Numbered from the stretch's first letter, positions 23,605 through 32,676 are shown. The stretch: DNA of 54,268 bases from an uncultured Prevotella sp. (GCA_946402275.1 CAMIVY010000023.1:1-54268); one strand, 5' to 3'. Numbers and translations: made by a program. The notes: generated from the sequence alone by a model not told the origin.

Positions 23605-24171
23605 ATGGCAAAGATTTTGTATGAAGTAAAGAAGAACCAGAACTCGCACTCTGCGGCTTTCGGCAAGTGGTACGCTCAGATTAAGAGTCTGGAAACGTTG
23701 AACACCCGAAAGCTGGCTAACCACATCTCGGAGCACGGAAGCATCTACACCCCTGATGTCGTTTACGGCGTACTGGAGAAGTTCCGCAGCTGCCTCGTTG
23801 AGATGCTGCTGGAGTCGAAGAAGGTAAAGATTGAGGGCCTCGGCACCTTCTACTGCACCCTCGAGAACCAGAAGAACGGCGCGCTGAAGAAGGAGGATTT
23901 CAATGTGAACAAGCACCTGAAGGCGCTACACATCCGATTCCTGCCTGAGCAGACTACGGAGGAGAACATCTCCAGCCGCCAGTTCCTGAAGCAGGCCGAG
24001 TTTATCAACATCGAGCAGCTGCTGAAGGGCGACGAGAGCGAGAACGGAAATGGCTCTACTGGCGGAAACAGCGGCAGCGGAACAGGTGGCGTAACACCAA
24101 GCGGCGGTGACAACAGTGGTTCACAAAACAGCGGAAGTCAGAGCGGCGGCTCCGGGGGCGACGAAGGTTAA
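23605..24171 (+). CDS. HU-like (HU-HIG) DNA-binding protein with Gly/Ser tail
   Basis: A 188-residue protein with an HU-type N-terminal domain (about 1-120, including SIYTPDVVYGVLEKFRSCLV and VKIEGLGTFYC) and a low-complexity Gly/Ser/Asn tail (about 145-188). The HU-HIG family is common in Bacteroidetes mobile DNA and usually precedes a smalltalk peptide gene, as here. It should bend or coat DNA. The adjacent iteron structure may be one of its targets, which is inference. A strong terminator follows. Confidence 0.88.
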   Translation: MAKILYEVKKNQNSHSAAFGKWYAQIKSLETLNTRKLANHISEHGSIYTPDVVYGVLEKFRSCLVEMLLESKKVKIEGLGTFYCTLENQKNGALKKEDFNVNKHLKALHIRFLPEQTTEENISSRQFLKQAEFINIEQLLKGDESENGNGSTGGNSGSGTGGVTPSGGDNSGSQNSGSQSGGSGGDEG

Positions 24172-24199
24172 AGAGTGGCGCCTAAAGGCGCACTCTTTT
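24170..24199 (+). terminator. Terminator after HU-like gene
   Basis: AAAGAGT-G-GCGCCT pairs with AGGCGC-ACTCTTT around an AA loop, with one bulged G, then a T run. It overlaps the HU stop codon. Confidence 0.85.
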
Positions 24200-24228
24200 C
24201 AGGAACGAAAAATGTATAACCTAATTTA

Positions 24229-24354
24229 ATGAAAAACACCATGAAGAAAGAAACTTGGAAAACCGTCATTCAACTGATTGTATCAATCCTCACGGCAGCC
24301 CTGACTGCCCTCGGAACGACCTCGTGCATGGGCCATGGCCCAATCATTCTCTGA
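24229..24354 (+). CDS. Smalltalk-type peptide
   Basis: A 41-residue peptide, MKNTMKKETWKTVIQLIVSI then LTAALTALGTTSCMGHGPIIL. It has a basic N-terminus, one hydrophobic helix and a final GTTSCM block with a lipobox-like Cys. This is the pattern NCBI calls smalltalk protein, regularly found after HU-like genes in Bacteroidetes. Function unknown. The second ATG at 24241 is an alternative start. A relic of the same peptide occurs at 45236. Confidence 0.8.
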   Translation: MKNTMKKETWKTVIQLIVSILTAALTALGTTSCMGHGPIIL

Positions 24355-24377
24355 CGAATTCAGATCACCACTAACGG

Positions 24378-24408
24378 CCTGCAGGCACATTATCTTGATG
24401 CCTGCAGG
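24378..24408. terminator. Hairpin between smalltalk and mutarotase genes
   Basis: CCTGCAGGCA (24378-24387) and TGCCTGCAGG (24399-24408) pair perfectly around 11 nt. There is no T run, so it is a weak terminator candidate between two convergent genes. Confidence 0.45.
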
Positions 24409-24417
24409 TCGTGCCGT

Positions 24418-24801
24418 CTAGTAGAGGCAGAACATAGGTTCCATCATTTTCCACTTCTCATCACTGGTAGCACCTTCACGACATTGCTGGAACATGGCCA
24501 TATAGTCTTCCCACTCCTGCTGGCGGGGTAGTGTGGCCAGCTGTGCCATTGCCGTGTCCCAATCGAAGTCGAGTGGTGTTTCGACTATCATCACCAGTCG
24601 GGTGCCCAGGATAAACAACTGCATATCAAGAATGCCCACCTGACGGATTCCGTCTAGTATCTCAGGCCAGGCATTCTCTTTACTGTGCCTGCGTCGATAT
24701 TCTGCTATCAGTTCCGCATTATCCTTCAAATCCATAGTCTGCACATATCGTTTCACAGACTGGCCGTAGTTCTTTACTGGAAATCCTTCGTTCTTCATCA
24801 T
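24418..24801 (-). CDS. L-rhamnose mutarotase family protein
   Basis: About 127 residues from MMKNEGFPVK. The family hallmark is clear: YVQTMDLKDN, WPEILDGIRQVGILDMQ, LATLPRQQEWEDYM and SDEKWKMM. Members interconvert alpha and beta forms of L-rhamnose or related sugars. I chose the ATG at 24801, not 24864, because the promoter box TAATTTTG (24825-24832) lies within the longer form. It is divergent from the thioredoxin genes and opens the ordinary chromosomal part of the window. Confidence 0.85.
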   Translation of the reverse strand: MMKNEGFPVKNYGQSVKRYVQTMDLKDNAELIAEYRRRHSKENAWPEILDGIRQVGILDMQLFILGTRLVMIVETPLDFDWDTAMAQLATLPRQQEWEDYMAMFQQCREGATSDEKWKMMEPMFCLY

Positions 24802-24824
24802 CTTTTCGCATTTGTATCTGCCTG

Positions 24825-24832
24825 CAAAATTA
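24825..24832 (-). promoter_or_regulatory. -7 box of mutarotase gene
   Basis: Minus-strand TAATTTTG, 23 nt before the chosen ATG. It decides the start codon. Confidence 0.5.
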
Positions 24833-24850
24833 CGAAAACTGGCGTAAAGA

Positions 24851-24882
24851 TTTGCTTTTTTCAATGGAAAAGTTTAATTTTG
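24851..24882 (+). promoter_or_regulatory. Promoter of thioredoxin-fold pair
   Basis: TTTG (24851-24854), 20 bp, then TAATTTTG (24875-24882), 21 nt before the ATG at 24904. Confidence 0.75.
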
Positions 24883-24903
24883 CAGCGGAAAAATTAGACT
24901 GAG

Positions 24904-25437
24904 ATGATTAGACTCTTATTTACATTACTCTTTGTTGGAGCATTAGCAGCAAAGGCCCAGCCTGCCCAACAGGACTTGGACGACAAGTATGCAACGGAGT
25001 TGGTGAAGGTTGGAGCGACAGCGCCAGACTTCAAGATGAAGACACCCGATGGCAAGACCATACAGTTGTCGAAATATGCCAAGGGAAAGACCGTCGTTCT
25101 AGACTTTTGGGCATCGTGGTGTCCTGACTGTAGGAAGGATGCGCCAGAGGTGGTTAGGATGTATGAGGCCTATCACCCTTATGGCATCGAGTTCATCGGT
25201 GTGTCGATGGACACCGACGTAGAGGCATGGAAGAAAGCCATCGAGAAGTATGGCATCAAGTACCCACAGGTGAGCGAGTTGAAGAAATTCAAGGAAACAG
25301 ACATCTCCAAGGCTTATGGTGTGAAATGGATTCCATCGATGGTGGTCATTGGTCCTGACGGACAGGTGAAGCTCTCGACAGTGGTTATCGATAAGGTGGA
25401 CAACTACCTGAAGGAACTGATTAAACAACTAAAATAA
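24904..25437 (+). CDS. TlpA-like thiol-disulfide oxidoreductase
   Basis: A 177-residue protein with a signal peptide (cleavage near AKAQ) and an AhpC/TSA-thioredoxin fold: GATAPDFKMKTPDGKT, then FWASWCPDCRKDAP with redox pair CPDC, and a cis-Pro segment KWIPSMVV. It is exported and should reduce or isomerise disulfides in the periplasm. The second thioredoxin-fold gene follows 9 nt later, so they form an operon. Confidence 0.88.
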   Translation: MIRLLFTLLFVGALAAKAQPAQQDLDDKYATELVKVGATAPDFKMKTPDGKTIQLSKYAKGKTVVLDFWASWCPDCRKDAPEVVRMYEAYHPYGIEFIGVSMDTDVEAWKKAIEKYGIKYPQVSELKKFKETDISKAYGVKWIPSMVVIGPDGQVKLSTVVIDKVDNYLKELIKQLK

Positions 25438-25446
25438 CAGAAGGAT

Positions 25447-26283
25447 ATGAAGAAAATCATGACATTAGTACTGCTGGCAATGGCATCGCTAGCAGGAATG
25501 GCTCAGGAAGAGACATACAAGGCAGAAATGGACGTGCTTGATGCCCAGGGTGAAGCTATTGTGAAGCAATATAAAGCCCTGATGGAGAAAGACCCCAAGA
25601 AGGAACTTCCCACCACCAATGCACAGATTACATCATTCATGCAGATGCTCGACTCCATCAGCAACCTTCAGGTACAGCTGATTCGTCGCATAGCACGGGA
25701 GAACAAGAAGAACCAGATTCCCGTTCCTTATATTAAAGAGGCGATGTACGCGCTGGGCTACGAAGGACTGAAAGAAGTGCTGGATCCCCAGGCTGCCTAC
25801 TATAACAATCCAGAGCTGGCCAATGCCAAGAAGTTGCTTGCAGGCTTTGAGAAGCGTGCTCCTGGCAAGATGTTCCAGGAATTGACGATGAAGGATATGA
25901 GCGACAAGGATGTAAAGCTGAGCCAATGGGTGGGTAAAGGACAGTATGTGTTGGTTGACTTCTGGGCTTCCTGGTGCGGCCCCTGTCGTCAGGAGATGCC
26001 CAATGTCATTGCCTGCTATGAGAAATTCCACTCCAAAGGTTTCGATGTGGTTGGTGTTTCCTTCGACCAGAAAAAGGAGGCATGGGTAAATGCCGTTCAG
26101 CAAATGGGTTTGTCCTGGCCTCAGATGAGCGACCTGAAAGGGTGGAAATGTGCAGCAAGTGAAATCTACGGTATTTCCTCCATCCCCAGCAACGTCTTAG
26201 TTGACCCACAGGGAAAGATTATCGCTATGGACCTGCGAGGCTTTGAACTGGTAAAGAGGCTGAAGGAAATCTACGGAGAATAA
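25447..26283 (+). CDS. Thioredoxin-like protein with N-terminal helical domain
   Basis: A 278-residue exported protein. The signal peptide ends near GMAQ, followed by a helical region (about 25-140) and a TlpA-type thioredoxin domain with FWASWCGPCRQEMP. The N-terminal domain resembles DUF4369-type or similar partners common in Bacteroidetes TlpA proteins but is not clearly assigned. The active site CGPC differs from CPDC in the neighbour, suggesting different redox potentials or partners. Confidence 0.85.
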   Translation: MKKIMTLVLLAMASLAGMAQEETYKAEMDVLDAQGEAIVKQYKALMEKDPKKELPTTNAQITSFMQMLDSISNLQVQLIRRIARENKKNQIPVPYIKEAMYALGYEGLKEVLDPQAAYYNNPELANAKKLLAGFEKRAPGKMFQELTMKDMSDKDVKLSQWVGKGQYVLVDFWASWCGPCRQEMPNVIACYEKFHSKGFDVVGVSFDQKKEAWVNAVQQMGLSWPQMSDLKGWKCAASEIYGISSIPSNVLVDPQGKIIAMDLRGFELVKRLKEIYGE

Positions 26284-26309
26284 GTAAAGGCAACAGAAAA
26301 GTAATAAGG

Positions 26310-26347
26310 ACAGCAGCTGAGAGCATCAACCCTCAGCTGCTGTTTTT
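26310..26347 (+). terminator. Terminator, overlapping lpdA 3' end
   Basis: ACAGCAGCTGAG (26310-26321) and CTCAGCTGCTGT (26332-26343) pair over 12 bp, followed by T5 on the plus strand. The right arm is the last coding sequence of the convergent lpdA gene. Confidence 0.85.
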
Positions 26348-27555
26348 AGAACCTCACTCAAAGTGGGGTGGATATGCACCATATCGCGCAACTGGGCAAT
26401 GGTGGTATCACGACACATCAGCACACTCACTTCCTGAACAAGATCGGCAGCATGGGCGCCAAAAGCATGACAACCCAACAGGCGACCCTCAGTATCGGTA
26501 AAGAGCTTCAGCAATCCCTCCGTCTCGTTCATCGCCAAAGCCTTTCCGTTGGCTCGCCAGAACGACTTGCGACACTGGTATGCTACACCATCGGCCTTCA
26601 GCTGGTCTTCACCAGGGCCCACACATGCTGCCTCCGGTTCTGTAAAGATGGCAGCAGGCATAATGTCGAAACGGATGCCGTCGGTTTTTCCAACTATCTG
26701 ATTGACCACCCTCATAGCCTGCATCTCAGCAGCATGAGCCAGCATCTGGCGACCATTGACATCACCAATGGCATAGATGTTCGCAGCACAATGGTAATTA
26801 TCGTCAACAGGAATGGTACCATTAGGTGCCAAGGTAATGCCTGCAGCCTCAAGGTTCAATCCTTCTGTATTCGCTTTACGACCCGTAGCAATCAGGATGG
26901 CATCGGCATCGATATCGGCAATATTCTCTACAGCCGTCTTCATCTTAAACTCGATGCCTCGCTTCTCCATCAACTTACGCAGGCGTTTGGCCACATCACT
27001 ATCGAGCATCGGCAAGCACTCCTTCAGGAATTCCACAACCGTAACCTCCGTACCGAAACGATGGAAAACGGAAGCAAACTCCATACCAATGACACCAGCA
27101 CCTATGATGCATAGCCGTTTGGGCTGCTGACTGAGTTGAAGCAGTTCGGTGCTGGTCATCACGCGAGGATCGCCAATGCCCTCAATAGGAGGCATCTTAG
27201 CACCACTGCCCGTAGCAATGATGATGTTACGAGCCTCTACCGTTTCGCCGTTTACCTGAACAGAATGATTATCTACAAACGTTGCATGCCCGCGGAGAAG
27301 CGTGATGTTTGGCTGCGAGAGGATAGCCTCTACCCCACTCCGCAGCTGTGCCACCACCTGCTGCTGACGCTCGAAAGCCTCAGCAAACGAAGCACTGTGG
27401 ACATAGGTCTTGGTAGGGATGCACCCACGATTCAAGCAGGTGCCTCCTACCTCGTCCTGTTCTACTATGACCACCTGCAAACCCTCGTGGGCAGCATATT
27501 CAGCGGCTCGGTAACCACCAGGTCCGGCACCTATTATAACTAGGTCAGTATTCAT
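26326..27555 (-). CDS. lpdA: Dihydrolipoyl dehydrogenase
   Basis: A 409-residue flavoprotein: FAD motif GAGPGGYRAAEYA at the N-terminus, redox motif GGTCLNRGCIPTK, NAD motif GAGVIGMEFASVF, and C-terminal catalytic HIHPTLSE. It reoxidises the lipoyl arm of GcvH (E3/L protein). It is shorter than the usual 450-470 residues, mainly because the segment after the disulfide motif is compact. As last gene of the lplA-gcv operon it is probably dedicated to glycine cleavage. Confidence 0.93.
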   Translation of the reverse strand: MNTDLVIIGAGPGGYRAAEYAAHEGLQVVIVEQDEVGGTCLNRGCIPTKTYVHSASFAEAFERQQQVVAQLRSGVEAILSQPNITLLRGHATFVDNHSVQVNGETVEARNIIIATGSGAKMPPIEGIGDPRVMTSTELLQLSQQPKRLCIIGAGVIGMEFASVFHRFGTEVTVVEFLKECLPMLDSDVAKRLRKLMEKRGIEFKMKTAVENIADIDADAILIATGRKANTEGLNLEAAGITLAPNGTIPVDDNYHCAANIYAIGDVNGRQMLAHAAEMQAMRVVNQIVGKTDGIRFDIMPAAIFTEPEAACVGPGEDQLKADGVAYQCRKSFWRANGKALAMNETEGLLKLFTDTEGRLLGCHAFGAHAADLVQEVSVLMCRDTTIAQLRDMVHIHPTLSEVLKTAAEG

Positions 27556-27590
27556 AATTAGAAATTAGTAATTAGTAATTAGAAATTATG
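27556..27590. repeat. Heptamer repeat AATTAGW between gcvPB and lpdA
   Basis: Five tandem 7-bp units (AATTAGA, AATTAGT twice, AATTAGA, AATTATG) fill almost the whole 36-bp gap between the two genes. Such AT-rich intergenic repeats occur elsewhere in this group; no function is evident. Confidence 0.75.
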
Positions 27591-27591
27591 A

Positions 27592-29001
27592 TTACTCTGC
27601 TAACAGCTGGCGATACGTTGTCACCGGATGCTTGGCAGCCAGCACATCGTCCACACGTCCAATCGGTGTGTTATGAGGAGCCGACTTCACCAATTCCGGA
27701 TCGTTCTTTGCCTCTTCCGCAATCTTACGCATTACGGCTATGAAGCCATCTATCGTATCGCGTGACTCATTCTCCGTCGGTTCAATCATCAAAGACTCAT
27801 GGAACAGCAACGGGAAATAGATGGTGGGGGCATGATAGCCATAATCCAGCAAGCGCTTTGCCACATCCATCGTGGTGACACCTGTTGACTTGTCTTTCAG
27901 CCCGTCGAACACGAACTCATGACAGCAGAGTCCTTCGATAGGCAGTTCATAGACATCCTTCAATGACTCCTTGATATAGTTGGCATTCAACGTAGCCAAC
28001 GGACCTACCTCCTTCACATGGTCACGACCCAGTGTGATGATATAAGCCAAGGCACGCAACATCACAGCAAAGTTGCCATGATAAGGTGACACAACAGGGA
28101 AGAACTCCTGCAAGCCCTCACGAACGCCCACAGGTCCACTTCCAGGACCACCTCCACCATGAGGTGTCGAGAAGGTCTTATGCAGATTGATATGCATCAC
28201 ATCGAAGCCCATGTCGCCAGGACGGCACACTCCCAGCATTGGATTCAAGTTTGCACCATCGTAATACATCAGTCCGCCACAATCGTGGATAAGCTTGGCA
28301 ATTTCAGGAATCTGGCATTCAAAGAGTCCCAGGGTGTTGGGATTGGTCATCATCATGGCTGCAATATTTGGGCCTTCCTCGCTAACCAGTCTTTCCAAAT
28401 CGGACAGGTCAACGAGTCCATTGGAGGTAGATTTCACCTCAATAATCTCCAAGCCACAGACAGCGGCAGAGGCAGGATTGGTACCGTGAGCAGAGTCTGG
28501 AACAATCACCTTCTTGCGCTGCAAGTCACCCTTTGAGCGATGATAGTTGTCTATCACCATCAGACCCGTCAATTCACCATGAGCACCTGCGTAAGGCTTA
28601 AAGGTGAAATGAGCCAGTCCTGTCAGTTTACACAACGAACGCTCCAAGTATGCGATAGCCGCACGGGCACCTTCCACAGTATGGGCAGGCTGCAAAGGGT
28701 GAAGATTCTGGAAAACTGGCAGGGCAGCCATCTCCTCGTTAATCTTTGGATTATACTTCATGGTGCAAGAACCCAGGGGATAGAACCCATTATCGACACC
28801 GAAATTGTTCTGCGAAAGATTGGTATAGTGGCGCACCACCGTCATCTCGTCGCATTCAGGAAGGTGGGCTTCCTCTTGGCGGCAGAGCTTTGCAGGCAAT
28901 TCGCTCAACTTGTGAGCATACATGTTACGAGGCAGACTGTAGCCTCTACGACCCTCCTTGGAGAGCTCGAAAATCAAATTTCCGTATAGTCGGTTATTCA
29001 T
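27592..29001 (-). CDS. gcvPB: Glycine dehydrogenase (decarboxylating) subunit 2
   Basis: A 469-residue PLP protein, the C-terminal half of P-protein. The PLP lysine lies in NLHKTFSTPHGGGGPGSGPV. With GcvPA it decarboxylates glycine and passes the aminomethyl group to lipoyl-GcvH. The start overlaps gcvPA by 4 nt (ATGA), which keeps the subunits in balance. Split P-protein is usual in this phylum. Confidence 0.96.
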   Translation of the reverse strand: MNNRLYGNLIFELSKEGRRGYSLPRNMYAHKLSELPAKLCRQEEAHLPECDEMTVVRHYTNLSQNNFGVDNGFYPLGSCTMKYNPKINEEMAALPVFQNLHPLQPAHTVEGARAAIAYLERSLCKLTGLAHFTFKPYAGAHGELTGLMVIDNYHRSKGDLQRKKVIVPDSAHGTNPASAAVCGLEIIEVKSTSNGLVDLSDLERLVSEEGPNIAAMMMTNPNTLGLFECQIPEIAKLIHDCGGLMYYDGANLNPMLGVCRPGDMGFDVMHINLHKTFSTPHGGGGPGSGPVGVREGLQEFFPVVSPYHGNFAVMLRALAYIITLGRDHVKEVGPLATLNANYIKESLKDVYELPIEGLCCHEFVFDGLKDKSTGVTTMDVAKRLLDYGYHAPTIYFPLLFHESLMIEPTENESRDTIDGFIAVMRKIAEEAKNDPELVKSAPHNTPIGRVDDVLAAKHPVTTYRQLLAE

Positions 29002-30311
29002 AAGGCTGCAATCTTTACAAGGTTATCAATTTCTTCCTTCGTACGCTTCTCTGTGACAGCGAAAAGGAAACCTTCTTCGAAGCAGACACCACCCAAGATG
29101 CCAGCTTCTATGAAACGCTGGTATAATGTCTTGCTGTCACCATCGTATTTCACATAGAACTCATTGAAGAAAGGCTGATTGTAACCCAACTGGAAACGTC
29201 CTGTCTTCAACAGTTCATCACACAGATAATGCGCTCCACCATAGCTCAGTTCAGCAGCCTCGCGCAGTCCCTGAGGTCCCATAAGCGCCATATACATCGT
29301 GGCATGCAAAGCCATCAGAGACTGGTTGGAACAGATATTCGACGTAGCCTTCTGCCTGCGGATATGCTGCTCGCGGGCCTGGAGTGTCAGTACAAAGGCA
29401 CGCTGTCCACGGTTATCGAGTGTCTTGCCGACAATACGACCCGGCATCTTGCGAATCAACTTCTCTGTACAGCACATATAACCTACATACGGTCCGCCAA
29501 AAGCCATAGGAATGCCCAACGACTGACCGTCGCCCACCGCAATATCAGCACCCCACTCACCAGGCGTCTTCAATACTGCCAAGTCGGCAGCAACACTATC
29601 CATGATAAACAAGGCTTTCTGCTCGTGGCATGCCTCAGCGAAACCTGTAAAGTCCTCTACGATGCCATATACGTTAGGCTGCTGAACTATAACACCAGCT
29701 ACACCACCTTGCGCCAAACGCTCTTTGACATCGTCCAGACAAGTAACACCATCCCTGACAGGCAACGACTCCAACTCAATGCCCTGATGCAGGGCATAGG
29801 TTTTCAGCACTTGACAAGTCAAGGGATTGGAAGCTCCCGTAACCAGCACTTTGTTCTGCTTCTTTCCTGCTGCAACAGCCATCATCATCGCCTCAGCAGC
29901 TGCTGTCGTACCGTCATACATCGAGGCATTGGAAACATCCATACCCGTCAGTTCTGCCATCATCGACTGGTATTCGAAGATGTAATGCAACGTGCCCTGC
30001 GATATCTCTGCCTGATACGGTGTATAACTCGTCAGAAACTCGGAGCGCGACAGCAAGCTGGGTATCGCAGAGGGGGTGTAATGGTCATAGACACCCATGC
30101 CTGCAAAGCAAGTTAACTGGCTATTCCTGGAACCTAACAACTGGAAAGCCTGACGCACCTCCATCTCACTGGCACTCAAGGGCAGGTCGTAATCACCACG
30201 GAAACGAATGCTCTCCGGAATTTCCGAGAAGAGCTCGTCGAGCGACTTCACACCCACCTTTTCCAACATCGCCTGCAGGTCGTTGTCAGTATGGGGAAAA
30301 TACTTGAACAT
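28998..30311 (-). CDS. gcvPA: Glycine dehydrogenase (decarboxylating) subunit 1
   Basis: A 437-residue protein, the N-terminal half of P-protein, beginning MFKYFPHTDNDLQAMLEKVG, with FAGMGVYDHYTPSAIPSLLS and GDGQSLGIPMAFGGPYVGYM as family marks. It forms the heterodimer with GcvPB. It follows gcvH after 39 nt. Confidence 0.96.
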   Translation of the reverse strand: MFKYFPHTDNDLQAMLEKVGVKSLDELFSEIPESIRFRGDYDLPLSASEMEVRQAFQLLGSRNSQLTCFAGMGVYDHYTPSAIPSLLSRSEFLTSYTPYQAEISQGTLHYIFEYQSMMAELTGMDVSNASMYDGTTAAAEAMMMAVAAGKKQNKVLVTGASNPLTCQVLKTYALHQGIELESLPVRDGVTCLDDVKERLAQGGVAGVIVQQPNVYGIVEDFTGFAEACHEQKALFIMDSVAADLAVLKTPGEWGADIAVGDGQSLGIPMAFGGPYVGYMCCTEKLIRKMPGRIVGKTLDNRGQRAFVLTLQAREQHIRRQKATSNICSNQSLMALHATMYMALMGPQGLREAAELSYGGAHYLCDELLKTGRFQLGYNQPFFNEFYVKYDGDSKTLYQRFIEAGILGGVCFEEGFLFAVTEKRTKEEIDNLVKIAAL

Positions 30312-30350
30312 TGATTCTTACTCTATTGAACTAAATATTAAGACTCTTTT

Positions 30351-30731
30351 TTACTTCTCACAAAAAGCAGTATAAGCCTTTGCATCCATCAGGTTCTCTA
30401 ACTCACTCTTATCAGACAACTTCACCTTGATAATCCAGTTCTCATAGGCATCGGCGTTAATCTTTTCGGGCTCATCTTCCAAAGTCTCGTTGACTTCGAT
30501 GACAACACCAGACACAGGAGAAATCAGGTCGGAAGCAGCCTTTACACTCTCCACAGCACCAAACTCCTCGCCGGCTGTTACCTCATCGTCAACATCAGGC
30601 ATATCCACATAGACCACATTGCCCAGTGCATGCTGCGCATAGTCTGTAATACCCACATAACCGATGTTGCCTTCAACCTTTACATACTCGTGTGACTCTG
30701 CATAATAGAGTCCTTCTAAAACTTTTGCCAT
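30351..30731 (-). CDS. gcvH: Glycine cleavage system H protein
   Basis: A 126-residue carrier protein. The lipoyl lysine is in GAVESVKAASDLISPVSG (about residue 64). LYYAESHEYVKVEGNIGYVG opens the hammerhead fold. It shuttles the aminomethyl group between P, T and L proteins. The lipoate ligase needed to charge it is encoded in the same operon. Confidence 0.96.
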   Translation of the reverse strand: MAKVLEGLYYAESHEYVKVEGNIGYVGITDYAQHALGNVVYVDMPDVDDEVTAGEEFGAVESVKAASDLISPVSGVVIEVNETLEDEPEKINADAYENWIIKVKLSDKSELENLMDAKAYTAFCEK

Positions 30732-30767
30732 AGTTCTTATTTTTTTATTTGTTATTGATTATAATCT

Positions 30768-31847
30768 TTATTTTTTGTAATGTTTGTCGTAGAATTTCTT
30801 CTTACAAACAGTACCAGGGAACGTTTTCTTGCGAATCTGGATTTCCACCTCTGTACCCAACGATGCATAGGCAGCATCTACCAATGCCATACAAACACTC
30901 TTATCCGTAGAGATGGTATGATAGCCTGTTGTCACCTCACCAACAGGTTGTCCGTCCTTCAACACGGCATAGCCATGACGAGGTATTGCCTTGTCAGCAA
31001 GCTCAATGCCCACCAATTTCTTAGGAGCACCTTCTGCTTTCTGCTTGGCCAAGGCTTCCTTACCGATAAACTCGTCTTTGTCGAGTTTGACAAAGATACC
31101 CAGTCCTGCCATGATAGGAGTAATATCCTCTGACAGTTCATCACCATAGAGTGGCAAACCAACCTCAAAGCGAAGGGTATCACGACAACCCAGTCCGCAG
31201 GGCTTGCAACGGCCTGAAGCCATCAGTTTGTCCCAACATTCGTTAATATAGGCTGCATCGGCATAAACCTCAAAACCATCCTCACCGGTGTATCCTGTGC
31301 GGGAAACGATTACCTTACCTATGGTCTTGAAGGTATAGAACACCAGTTCCTTGCATTCCAAACCTAGCACTTCCTCCATCACAGCCTCAGCTTCCGGGCC
31401 CTGAATGGCCAGTTCGCCATACAGGTCGCTTTGATGTTCCAACTGCACGTCATAGCCTTTAGCCTGCTCCTGTATCCATGCCCAGTCCTTGTCTATGTTC
31501 GACGCATTGATAACGAGGAAGAAACTGTCGAAAGCCATCTTATAAACGAGCAAATCATCTACGACACCACCATGCTCATAGCACATCATGCCATAGAGAA
31601 TCTTGCCTACAGGCATCTCCCTGACATCGTTCGTAAATATATGGTTTACGTAGCGCTCAGCATCAGGACCACTGATAAGCACCTCACCCATGTGACTGAC
31701 ATCAAACACACCACATGCCTGACGTACAGCCTGATGTTCATCTACGATATTAGAATACTGGATAGGCATGTCGAAACCTCCGAAAGGAGATATCAGAGCA
31801 CCTAATGCCACGTGTTTGTCATAAAGACAGGTCTTTTTATTTTCCAT
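30768..31847 (-). CDS. gcvT: Glycine cleavage T protein (aminomethyltransferase)
   Basis: A 359-residue protein with FGGFDMPIQYSNIVDEH, CGVFDVSHMGEV and YTGEDGFEVY, all standard for GcvT. It transfers the methylene group to tetrahydrofolate with release of ammonia. It starts 3 nt after lplA. Confidence 0.96.
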   Translation of the reverse strand: MENKKTCLYDKHVALGALISPFGGFDMPIQYSNIVDEHQAVRQACGVFDVSHMGEVLISGPDAERYVNHIFTNDVREMPVGKILYGMMCYEHGGVVDDLLVYKMAFDSFFLVINASNIDKDWAWIQEQAKGYDVQLEHQSDLYGELAIQGPEAEAVMEEVLGLECKELVFYTFKTIGKVIVSRTGYTGEDGFEVYADAAYINECWDKLMASGRCKPCGLGCRDTLRFEVGLPLYGDELSEDITPIMAGLGIFVKLDKDEFIGKEALAKQKAEGAPKKLVGIELADKAIPRHGYAVLKDGQPVGEVTTGYHTISTDKSVCMALVDAAYASLGTEVEIQIRKKTFPGTVCKKKFYDKHYKK

Positions 31848-31850
31848 TTG

Positions 31851-32561
31851 TTATAGTTTATTGATAAATTCCTTGCGCAGATAATCTTGTTCTAACTGTT
31901 CTATCTCTGCCACTTCTTTGCCTGTAAGGGTCTGCTCCCCATTACAGAGCGTCTGGCGGATAATCGTTTTCACTTCTTCCAGCGAGAGGCTGACGTGATC
32001 TTTCAGCAATGTGATACGCTGGCGAACACTTTGAATCCCTTTTGACTGAAGCTTTTCTTGACTGGGGGTGATAGATTGCAACATATGCTCCATATTGGTG
32101 TCGTAGAGCAATGTGCCGTGCACGATATTACGACCGTCAAGATGATAGCAAGCTGTTCCACTCACCTTTTTCCCACCTATTAAAATATCATTATGGTGGG
32201 TACCTACAGCCTCAACACCCATGCGTCGCAACACAAGCAACATCATCTGGACAAAACGGTTGAAAGCCTGTCCTACAGAGTCGCCTTTAGAGACATACGA
32301 CAACATAACATTATCGCTATCGGCATATACACAGCCCCCTCCACTCTTTCGACGATACACCATAATATGGTGAGCCCGACAATAGGTCATGTTCACCTCA
32401 TTGTCCACCACCTGGTTGCGTCCGAAGATGACACTTGGTTCCACTTGCCACATAAAGAAACCGTCATCCAAATCCACATGGCGAGCCACATACTCCTCCA
32501 TGGCCAGATAAAACGACAGGTTTCTGACCTTTTGTGCATCAGGCAAGTTGATATATAACAT
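31851..32561 (-). CDS. lplA: Lipoate-protein ligase
   Basis: A 236-residue protein with RRKSGGGCVYAD and the lysine motif GGKKVSGTAC, hallmarks of LplA/LipM-type ligases. It is the large domain only, without the C-terminal accessory domain of E. coli LplA. It should attach lipoate to GcvH. First gene of the gcv operon, which makes lipoylation and glycine cleavage co-expressed. Confidence 0.9.
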   Translation of the reverse strand: MLYINLPDAQKVRNLSFYLAMEEYVARHVDLDDGFFMWQVEPSVIFGRNQVVDNEVNMTYCRAHHIMVYRRKSGGGCVYADSDNVMLSYVSKGDSVGQAFNRFVQMMLLVLRRMGVEAVGTHHNDILIGGKKVSGTACYHLDGRNIVHGTLLYDTNMEHMLQSITPSQEKLQSKGIQSVRQRITLLKDHVSLSLEEVKTIIRQTLCNGEQTLTGKEVAEIEQLEQDYLRKEFINKL

Positions 32562-32597
32562 GGGGCGTTTTAAGTGTAATCTTTTTCAGAATTTGTG

Positions 32598-32628
32598 CAA
32601 ATTTATAAAGTTTTTATGTAAAATGCAA
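32598..32628 (-). promoter_or_regulatory. Promoter of lplA-gcv operon
   Basis: On the minus strand TTG (32626-32628), 20 bp, then TAAATTTG (32598-32605). The leader is only about 30 nt and has no room for a glycine riboswitch. Confidence 0.75.
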
Positions 32629-32645
32629 GGATTTTATGATTTTAT

Positions 32646-32676
32646 TTTGCAGTTTAACCGATTTACCGTATCTTTG
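32646..32676 (+). promoter_or_regulatory. Promoter of dxs-trkA-trkH
   Basis: TTTG (32646-32649), 19 bp, then TATCTTTG (32669-32676). It overlaps the start of the divergent gcv promoter region. Confidence 0.75.

Noticed and set aside
24355..24417. A copy of the tRNA-Val 3' end that would mark region 2 as a tRNA-Val insertion
   Set aside because: I looked for the T-arm sequence of tRNA-Val near 24.4 kb and found none; the boundary of region 2 remains unproven.
32562..32597. Glycine riboswitch upstream of the gcv operon
   Set aside because: The leader from the promoter to the lplA ATG is about 30 nt, too short for the aptamer.
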